The position numbers were made by a program, and so were the translations under genes. A DNA stretch of 9,395 nucleotides from NCBI GenBank assembly GCA_016938515.1, contig JAFGUM010000135.1, positions 1 through 9,395 of the forward strand. The letters are read 5' to 3'. This DNA is from Spirochaetales bacterium. Its GTDB lineage: Bacteria; Spirochaetota; Spirochaetia; Treponematales; UBA12059. Under the pieces are notes generated by a model. That model saw only the letters and a program-made list of their open reading frames with translations, did not search any database and was not told where the DNA came from. Each line of letters begins with the position of its first letter. Position 1 is the stretch's first letter. This document shows positions 1-5,905 of the stretch, piece after piece.

Positions 1-797
1 GAAAACAGTACGAAGGAGCCCGAAGCCTCTGTAGCTCCAACGCTTACCGGTTCGGCGTTAGCACCAGTAGACCAGATGGCGCCTACCCGGGCTATAAGGT
101 CTTCCCCTGCCCAGGAGGGTGCTCCCGCGAGAATACCGTCGTAGCCTATGGCTATGACATCGTCACCCAGTGACAGTTGGCCATCCCTGACCAGGCGTTC
201 CAGCAATCCGGAGAACGACACATAGAACACGGCGCTGCCGCGGTAGACGTCAAATTCGTCAATAAACGGGAAGCGGTACGCAAACGCCCTTCTGGCGGGC
301 AGCGTCGAGATGACCCCGGCGCTATCCCTGGAGGACGCTAGTTCCTGGTAGGGCTCGTCCCCTGGCTCACCGTAGTTACGATAGACGATTTTAAGATCGT
401 CAGCGCGTACGACGTCACCGGGGAAGGTGCTGTAATGGATGCGCCTGCCGTCCTGATCCAGGAAACGGACGCCGAGTAGCCCGGTCGTTTCCTCGGTAAG
501 AAGCCCCAGTGTCCTAATTCTCTCAAAAACATCCTCAGCGCTCTGATTGGGCAAAAAGCTGCGCTTGACGAAGCCCTGTTGGAGCAGAGCCGCGAATCTT
601 CCGACGTTGCCCTGGTGGTACCCGTCAACGGATTCCACCAGGTTTTCCATGGCCGTATCTACAGACCGCCTGACCCGCTCGTCAAAGAAGCGCGTTTCGA
701 TGACCGAGAACATCCCCGACCAGGCTATCGCGGCAAAGCCTGCGGCCAGAAGGGTGGAGACGAGAAGGCTGACGGAAGCTTTCTGTCCTACGGTCAT
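1..797 (-). CDS. Membrane-anchored sensor-like protein, N-terminal part (partial, runs off left edge)
   Basis: An uninterrupted minus-strand frame runs from an ATG at 797-795 to the left edge, giving 265 codons without a stop. The start is supported by an AAGGA ribosome-binding site a few bases upstream (around 803-808) and by an in-frame TAA at 821-819. The protein begins MTVGQKASVSLLV and has one hydrophobic segment at about residues 8-30. A long polar, soluble-looking region follows, rich in aromatic and acidic residues, with stretches such as GVRFLDQDGRRIHYSTF, FAYRFPFIDEFDVYRGSAVF and LGDDVIAIGYDGILAGAP. This layout (inner-membrane anchor, then an extracytoplasmic domain of more than 200 residues) is typical of sensors whose HAMP and output domains (chemoreceptor, kinase, cyclase or SpoIIE phosphatase) lie further on. 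The output domain would be beyond the window edge, so the class cannot be decided. I do not recognise the family with confidence. It is transcribed divergently from the chemoreceptor gene at 1103. Confidence 0.8.
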   Translation of the reverse strand, partial: MTVGQKASVSLLVSTLLAAGFAAIAWSGMFSVIETRFFDERVRRSVDTAMENLVESVDGYHQGNVGRFAALLQQGFVKRSFLPNQSAEDVFERIRTLGLLTEETTGLLGVRFLDQDGRRIHYSTFPGDVVRADDLKIVYRNYGEPGDEPYQELASSRDSAGVISTLPARRAFAYRFPFIDEFDVYRGSAVFYVSFSGLLERLVRDGQLSLGDDVIAIGYDGILAGAPSWAGEDLIARVGAIWSTGANAEPVSVGATEASGSFVLF

Positions 798-818
798 CGG
801 TATCCTTACTATCCTGTT

Positions 819-846
819 TTAATACGGTATATCGAGGCTCTTTCAA
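819..846 (-). promoter_or_regulatory. Candidate promoter of the minus-strand sensor gene
   Basis: Read on the minus strand, a -35-like TTGAAA (846-841) is followed by a 16-base spacer and a -10-like TATTAA (824-819), about 22 bases before the ATG at 797. The match to sigma70 consensus is 5/6 and 4/6. The -35 hexamer lies inside the terminal inverted repeat of the palindromic element at 834-964, while the -10 lies outside it. This is inferred from sequence only. Confidence 0.4.
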
Positions 847-964
847 AACTCAGGGGGTTTTGAAAGAGCTACCCAAAAATCCGCGATTGGGCGCAGTGTT
901 TGCAACGCAAACGCAAGCAATCGCAAAGCCAATTTCAAAAGTAACCGACTTTTGAAATAGGCTC
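834..964. mobile_element. MITE/REP-like palindromic element, 131 bp
   Basis: The ends are imperfect terminal inverted repeats. Reading outward, the left end (849 to 834) is GTTTTGAAAGAGCCTC and the right end (949 to 964) is CTTTTGAAATAGGCTC, matching at 13 of 16 positions. A direct repeat TATC lies immediately outside each end (830-833 and 965-968); it extends to TATCG at 830-834 and 965-969 if the left boundary is moved by one base. Inside are three consecutive stem-loops. The first is a perfect 13-bp stem, 837-849 with 857-869. The second is a GCGATTG/CAATCGC stem (883-889 with 918-924) enclosing an inner GTTTGC-AAC-GCAAAC hairpin (898-912). The third pairs 927-942 with 948-963 and has one mismatch. 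There is no room for a transposase, so it would be a non-autonomous element. It lies between divergent genes, so its hairpins are not at the 3' end of any gene here. The family is not recognised, and other genomic copies would be needed to prove mobility. Confidence 0.6.
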
Positions 965-989
965 TATCGCTTCATTATCGGCCATATCA

Positions 990-1007
990 GGCTTTTAATT
1001 AAGAGCC
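990..1007. promoter_or_regulatory. 18-bp near-palindrome upstream of the chemoreceptor promoter
   Basis: The sequence GGCTTTTAATTAAGAGCC is self-complementary except for one T/G pair (994 with 1003). It sits 7 bases upstream of the -35 hexamer of the candidate chemoreceptor promoter. Its size, symmetry and position suit a dimeric regulator binding site or an AT-rich UP-like element. It lies outside the boundary of the 131-bp element. No specific regulator can be named. Confidence 0.4.
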
Positions 1008-1014
1008 CGGCCGC

Positions 1015-1043
1015 TTGAAGCGCCTACCTCTGCATAATATACT
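1015..1043 (+). promoter_or_regulatory. Candidate sigma70-type promoter of the chemoreceptor gene
   Basis: TTGAAG (1015-1020, 4/6 to consensus) is followed by an optimal 17-base spacer and TATACT (1038-1043, 5/6). The predicted transcript would start near 1050, leaving about a 50-base leader before the ATG at 1103. No convincing sigma28 (flagellar-type) promoter was seen in this region. Confidence 0.5.
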
Positions 1044-1102
1044 TCACAAAAGCGTAGCGCAAAGGAATATAGGCGCATATCCTGCACATGAGCGGAGAAT
1101 GT

Positions 1103-2977
1103 ATGTCATTTCGTGATGTAAGCCTCAAATCCAAAGTACTCGCCATGACCCTCTTTGGAATCTTCTTGATTGCCCTGATCATAGCCAGCATGTATATCCG
1201 CGACATTGGCAAGATAGCGGAAGCGAACATTCTGGAAAAAAGCCAGGCTATCGTGTACACGGTAGAAGCAGCCCGTTCGGCGATGTCCGAAAAGCTCGCA
1301 GCGGGAGTTATTACCGACCTCGAGACCCTCGCCGCGGAAGGCGACAGGAGCAAGTTGCTCGCAGCCGTTCCCATCATCACTGCCATCGATGTGGCATCGA
1401 GAAACGCAGCTGCGGGCAACTACACGTTCCGGGTACCTAAATTCCAGCCACGCAACCCGGCCAATGAGCCGGTAGGCGTTGAAATTGAAGCTCTCAACGC
1501 GATGAACACCCAGAACATCGACGAGTACATCGTCAAGGAAAAAGACCAGATACGCTACTTCAAAGCCGTTAGGCTCACCCCAGAGTGCTTGCTGTGCCAC
1601 GGCGATCCAGCGGGATCACCCGACCCTGTGGGCGGCATAAAGGAAGGGTGGAAAGCCGGGGAGATTCACGGGGCGTTTGAAATAATCAGCTCTCTCAAGG
1701 AAGCCAAGGCAATCAGCGCCAACGCAACAATCAACATCGGCGCTTTCACTGGCGGTGTAATGCTCGTGCTGGGCATTGCCCTCTTCTTCATAATCAGGCT
1801 GGTACTCAAGCCTATCGTGTCGTACGTTGAAGCCTTCAAAGCGGCGTCTACCGGTAACCTTACGGTACGGGCCAACGTCAGAGCCCAGGACGAGGTTGGT
1901 CGTATAGCCCGATTCTTCAATGACTTCATAACGACGCTGGAAGGCATGGTTCGCGAGGTAAAAGGTGTAACCGACTCTACCGAGCGCATATCCCAGGATC
2001 TGGCTGCCAGTTCCGAAGAGACCGCGGCAAGCCTTCACGAGATACGCTCCAACACGGAGGGTATGAAGAACAAGATAGTCCACCTCGACAGCGAGGTATC
2101 ATCGTCATCCAAGTCCGCGGATGACATGGACGCGTATCTGGCCAGACTCGCGGAACTCATCGGAGCGCAGGCGTCTGCTATAAACGAGTCGAGTGCCTCC
2201 ATAGAAGAGATGTCAGCCAGCATCAACAACATCGCAAAAGCCGCGGAAGAAAAACTGAGGATTACGAGCGAACTCGAGACAACCGCCCTGGACGGCCAGA
2301 GCGAGATGGAAGAAACAGAGCAGACTATAAAGAAGGTCGCCGCCAGCGCTGGTGTTATAATGGAGATGATCCAGATAATCCAGGACATAGCCAGCAAGAC
2401 CAACCTGCTGGCGATGAACGCGGCCATAGAAGCCGCACACGCCGGCGATTTTGGCAAGGGCTTTGCCGTAGTGGCAGATGAGATACGGAACCTCGCCGAA
2501 TCGAGCGCGGAAAGCGCCAAGCAGATAACGCAGTCTCTAGGCGAGGTGGCCGATTACATTTCAGTTTCAGAATCGAGCACGGAGAAGACGGGTGAGATTT
2601 TCAGCCGCATCGTCGACCAGATCAAGGACGTTGCCTCGAGTATGTCGGAAATGAAAAACGCTACCTACGAGCTGTCTATCGGCGCCCAGCAAATCCTTGA
2701 GGCCCTGGGCTCCCTCGTTTCGACAACAGAAGAAGTAAAGGACTCGTCGGTGGGTATGAAAGAGCGGGTCGCGTCCATAGTCGACGCGATGCGCAGCGTG
2801 TCCGCCATTTCCAGCGACACGAAATACGGGATGGAAGAAATAACCATCGGCATCAACGAGATTTACAAGGCCGCTGAATCCATATCGCAGGCTGGTGGCC
2901 AGAATTCAGAGAGCGTTTCAGCCCTCAAGGAGCTGGTGGAGCGCTTTACCGTCAGCGACCCGGAAAGCGAATCGTAA
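1103..2977 (+). CDS. Methyl-accepting chemotaxis protein with periplasmic CxxCH (Tll0287-like/DUF3365) sensor domain
   Basis: This is an inner-membrane chemoreceptor of 624 residues. The first transmembrane helix is at about 12-32, the periplasmic sensor at about 33-209, the second helix at about 210-235 and a HAMP domain at about 231-283. A long coiled-coil methyl-accepting domain follows to the C-terminus. The signalling tip around residues 427-455 is well conserved ([20 protein letters not shown], then [13 protein letters not shown]) and would contact CheA and Che[13 protein letters not shown] resembles methylation-helix sequence. The periplasmic domain ends in [11 protein letters not shown], with Cys162, Cys165 and His166 forming a c-type heme attachment motif, followed by [16 protein letters not shown]. 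This pattern is characteristic of Tll0287-like/DUF3365 sensor domains, which suggests redox or gas sensing. There is no PAS domain and no CheR-tethering pentapeptide at the end. I chose ATG 1103 because GGAG at 1094-1097 is well spaced before it. The in-frame ATG at 1088, which would add five residues, has no ribosome-binding site. The MCP assignment is very secure; the ligand is inferred. Confidence 0.95.
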   Translation: MSFRDVSLKSKVLAMTLFGIFLIALIIASMYIRDIGKIAEANILEKSQAIVYTVEAARSAMSEKLAAGVITDLETLAAEGDRSKLLAAVPIITAIDVASRNAAAGNYTFRVPKFQPRNPANEPVGVEIEALNAMNTQNIDEYIVKEKDQIRYFKAVRLTPECLLCHGDPAGSPDPVGGIKEGWKAGEIHGAFEIISSLKEAKAISANATINIGAFTGGVMLVLGIALFFIIRLVLKPIVSYVEAFKAASTGNLTVRANVRAQDEVGRIARFFNDFITTLEGMVREVKGVTDSTERISQDLAASSEETAASLHEIRSNTEGMKNKIVHLDSEVSSSSKSADDMDAYLARLAELIGAQASAINESSASIEEMSASINNIAKAAEEKLRITSELETTALDGQSEMEETEQTIKKVAASAGVIMEMIQIIQDIASKTNLLAMNAAIEAAHAGDFGKGFAVVADEIRNLAESSAESAKQITQSLGEVADYISVSESSTEKTGEIFSRIVDQIKDVASSMSEMKNATYELSIGAQQILEALGSLVSTTEEVKDSSVGMKERVASIVDAMRSVSAISSDTKYGMEEITIGINEIYKAAESISQAGGQNSESVSALKELVERFTVSDPESES

Positions 2978-3015
2978 AAAGCACAGCGCTACTATGCCTG
3001 GGCGCGTGCTGTACG

Positions 3016-3021
3016 TATACT
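3016..3021 (+). promoter_or_regulatory. Possible -10 element before the exported peptidase gene
   Basis: TATACT, the same hexamer proposed for the chemoreceptor promoter, lies 43 bases upstream of the ATG at 3065. No acceptable -35 hexamer is found at 16-18 bases upstream, so the gene could equally be read from the chemoreceptor promoter. Weak evidence. Confidence 0.2.
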
Positions 3022-3064
3022 CCTTCTGGCGGGTGCGTTCGGGGCATCCGCTGGGAGGACGACG

Positions 3065-5893
3065 ATGAAAAAAGCGGGGCTCGTGGCGATGATGCTGGCA
3101 GCGGCTCTGGCGACGAGCGGCGCGGCCGACCTGTATGAACCCGACAGGCCGCTATACTTCGTTGACACCGAGTTTTTTACGATAATTTTCCCAGACGAAT
3201 CACGCGAGGCAGCGGAATACCTGGCTACCTTCGCAGACGATTCGTACCGCGAGATAGCCGCAGCGCTGGCAACAGAAGCAACGCACCGTTTTCCCGTGGT
3301 CATCACCCCCGATTTCGGGATCCTCAACGGCTACTATTCGAGCTACCCTTACCCTCGCATCGTTCTGTACCAGGCGCCCGCCGAACCCTCGTCTACGCTC
3401 GGCTCGTTCAAGGACGACCTGCGCGCGGTTTTCAGGCACGAGCTGACGCACGCCGTGTCGTTATCGCTACGATCCCCCCTTGAAGACGCCGTAGTCAGCG
3501 TCTTTGGCTCGCCGTTCGGGCTGTCGGGGTACCTGACGCCCATGACGTTCGTAGAAGGCGTTACCGTCTCGTTCGAGAGCCTGGATGGCACTGGCAGAAC
3601 AGACGACCCGCTGACGGCCGCGATCATACGGCAAGACCTGCTGGAAGGCACGAGACGCACCTTTGAGGAGACGTCAGGCGCGTGGGATCTCTACCCCGGT
3701 GCCGATCTCTACTATATCTACGGGGGGTATTTTTCAAGATACCTGCAGGAACGGTGGGGGATGGAACTCTACGCCGAGCTGTGGCGTTCCTTTGGTGTAC
3801 GTTCCCTGTTCCGGGGGCTCGATGATTTTTTATGGGCCGAAGGGCATATGACCAAGGTCTATGGCGTCAGCCTGTCAGAAGCCTGGGATGACTTTCTGGA
3901 GAGCATGGAGCTGAGTGTTCCCGTATACACCTCGGTAAAAAAACTGACGCCTCCATCGCTCGTGACCGCGCTGGCAGCCCGAAGCGGCACGGTGTACTAT
4001 GCGGACCGGGCGCGAGAAGCGGTATTCGCCTACGACACCGCTACGGGTATCGAGTCGCAACTGTTCCGCTCGGCTCTTCCAATATCACGGCTGGACGTAG
4101 CCCCGGACGGCTCCAGCATCCTCGTCTCCACCATGCGCTACGAAGGCGGCTTACCCAGGCTGGAACTTCGTGAATGGAAGGCATCGACCAATCACGCTAT
4201 CGCCTTGCCGCACGAGAGCATCAGGGACGCGGCGTACGCACGAGAGCCCGGCGCCGATGCCGTAGTGGGTATCCGCGTCAACGGATACACGACGGAGCTT
4301 GTTATGATCGCAGGCGATGAAACGCGCGTGTTGCTGCGCGGTTCAGAGCGTGTGAGCTATTCATCTCCGGTCGCAACCGCGGATGGATCAATCGTGTACG
4401 CCCTGGCACGGGAAGACGGCGTCTCGTCGGTAATTCGGCTCAGCCTGGCGTCCGGTACGGGGACGATGAGCCTTGATGCATCTACCCCGTCTGTTTCAAG
4501 GCTCGTGCTTCCCGCCGGGCTCAGCGCTATCCGCTACCTGTCCGTAGACGACGCTGGCGTACTCAGGTTTTCGTGGGATGATGTTTCGTTCTACCGCCTC
4601 GCCGAGCTGGACGGGGAAGAACTGTCGTACCAGTGCGTGCCACTGTCTGGCGGCGTACACCTGCCGGTACACGCGGCAAACCGCGTATACTACATCGGAC
4701 GCTTTGGCGATGGCGCAGCGCTGTGCGCGCTGCCACAAAGCAGGGACGTTCTGGGGTTTGAGACCGCGAGCGTGCGTTGGGTCGACGCGATGGACCTCAC
4801 GACTATCGATTCCGCGTATGGCGCGTCCCCGGCGATCGAAAGCCGGCGCTACAGTCCGGCGCGCTGGCTGCTGCCGCGATTCTGGTATCCCGTAGCCGTG
4901 GCGGAACAGGATGCGCTCGTGTCCGCGGGTGTATTCGCGGTGTTTGCTGACCCCGCAGAACGGTTTGAAGCGACGGTCAACGCCGGCTACAACGTTGCTG
5001 CCGGTGCGGCGGATCTTGCGCTGTCGGCCACATGGTCACGGTTTCCCGCTGATATCTCCTTCGAATTGTACGACGAGTTTACCTCCCCCGGCACGGATAG
5101 GCTGTCACGGTCTACCGGTGCCTATCTCGGCGTAGGAGATTCCTACCCGATGACTTCTGGCGCGACTATATCGTGGAGCGCCAAGGCGGCCATACGCGGT
5201 TACGCGGAGGTACCAACGGGCAGCTCACCGTACGCGTCGTGGTCCAGCGCGAGCGTCGCGGCCGAAGCCGCCGCGTCACTAGGTGATACGAGGAGCCCGC
5301 TCGGCGACGCCGAGGCACGCGCCGGATACGAAGCGACGATCCTCGCGAGGCTGGACGCGCCTGTTCCAGGAGCTTACACAGATACGGTGCTGGGCCTGGA
5401 ACCCGGGCTCGCGCTATACGCTGAAGCCGGAGCGCTGGCTCTGGAAACGAGGGGCGCTCTTGCCCCCTGGGATGGCTTATCCTACGGCCCACGAGGCCGG
5501 CTGTACGCCTCCGGTGGAACGACAAGCGCGGCGTACCCGAACTGGCCAGAGTTCTCCGGCGGTGATTCTGGGCCGTGGCTTGCCGAAGCCTCAGCGAGCG
5601 CGCGCCTGCTTGCACTGGAGTTGCACAGGCAAGCCTGGGCGCTCTACGCCAACCGGGTATCAGTGCGCTCTGGCCTGCGTGGCTACGCGACCGGAGATTC
5701 ACGCTCAAGCTTTATCCCGAAGGACTCTGGCTGGTCAATGTTTGGACGCGCCACTCTAACGTGGACACCCAACGTAGGCGCGTTTGCAACCCTGCACCCG
5801 AGCTCGTACGTAGAAGTATGGTACCGCCCCGACTTCGATGCAGCGACAGCGGACGCCTACGGCGTTTCGTACGCTCTCGTCGCGTCGTACTGA
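3065..5893 (+). CDS. Exported HExxH (peptidase MA-like) protein with TolB-like propeller and C-terminal outer-membrane barrel
   Basis: The 942-residue product starts with a signal peptide (MKK, hydrophobic stretch, likely cleavage near TSGA/ADL at about residues 18-21). Residues about 25-290 look like a gluzincin metallopeptidase. His125-Glu-Leu-Thr-His129 forms the zinc motif, and Glu164 in FVEGVTVSFE, 35 residues on, is the probable third zinc ligand. This arrangement is typical of peptidase MA-like proteins. Residues about 298-590 contain repeated beta-strand units with TolB/WD-like phrases (RLDVAPDGSSILVSTMRYEG, VATADGSIVYALAREDG). From about 594 a motif YSPARWLLPRFWYP introduces a region of alternating strands that ends in the aromatic residue Tyr942, as expected for a membrane beta-barrel. 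The predicted location is the outer membrane, with the enzyme and propeller facing either the periplasm or the outside. The start is supported by GGGAGGA at 3053-3059, five bases before the ATG. Its stop lies 12 bases before the next gene. The catalytic activity and substrate are unproven. Confidence 0.8.
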   Translation: MKKAGLVAMMLAAALATSGAADLYEPDRPLYFVDTEFFTIIFPDESREAAEYLATFADDSYREIAAALATEATHRFPVVITPDFGILNGYYSSYPYPRIVLYQAPAEPSSTLGSFKDDLRAVFRHELTHAVSLSLRSPLEDAVVSVFGSPFGLSGYLTPMTFVEGVTVSFESLDGTGRTDDPLTAAIIRQDLLEGTRRTFEETSGAWDLYPGADLYYIYGGYFSRYLQERWGMELYAELWRSFGVRSLFRGLDDFLWAEGHMTKVYGVSLSEAWDDFLESMELSVPVYTSVKKLTPPSLVTALAARSGTVYYADRAREAVFAYDTATGIESQLFRSALPISRLDVAPDGSSILVSTMRYEGGLPRLELREWKASTNHAIALPHESIRDAAYAREPGADAVVGIRVNGYTTELVMIAGDETRVLLRGSERVSYSSPVATADGSIVYALAREDGVSSVIRLSLASGTGTMSLDASTPSVSRLVLPAGLSAIRYLSVDDAGVLRFSWDDVSFYRLAELDGEELSYQCVPLSGGVHLPVHAANRVYYIGRFGDGAALCALPQSRDVLGFETASVRWVDAMDLTTIDSAYGASPAIESRRYSPARWLLPRFWYPVAVAEQDALVSAGVFAVFADPAERFEATVNAGYNVAAGAADLALSATWSRFPADISFELYDEFTSPGTDRLSRSTGAYLGVGDSYPMTSGATISWSAKAAIRGYAEVPTGSSPYASWSSASVAAEAAASLGDTRSPLGDAEARAGYEATILARLDAPVPGAYTDTVLGLEPGLALYAEAGALALETRGALAPWDGLSYGPRGRLYASGGTTSAAYPNWPEFSGGDSGPWLAEASASARLLALELHRQAWALYANRVSVRSGLRGYATGDSRSSFIPKDSGWSMFGRATLTWTPNVGAFATLHPSSYVEVWYRPDFDAATADAYGVSYALVASY

Positions 5894-5905
5894 AAGGCCG
5901 CGCGC

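Noticed and set aside
547..863. Two plus-strand open frames of 91 and 94 codons
   Set aside because: They overlap the minus-strand sensor gene, which has a good ribosome-binding site and a membrane segment. The second even runs into the palindromic element. Neither has a plausible product.
837..869. 13-bp perfect stem-loop as an intrinsic terminator
   Set aside because: It lies between the starts of divergent genes, so no transcript from this window ends here. It has no T-tract on either side and is better explained as part of the palindromic element.
1088..1102. Upstream ATG at 1088 as the chemoreceptor start
   Set aside because: It has no ribosome-binding site, whereas ATG 1103 has GGAG at a spacing of five bases and gives a more usual N-terminus.
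2980..3010. Hairpin just after the chemoreceptor stop (9 bp with a bulged A) as a terminator
   Set aside because: It is not followed by a T-run and has a 12-base loop. It may slow transcription, but a terminator call is not supported.
5166..5708. Minus-strand open frame of 180 codons opposite the barrel region
   Set aside because: It is highly Arg/Pro-rich, has no family resemblance, and lies wholly inside the larger plus-strand gene.
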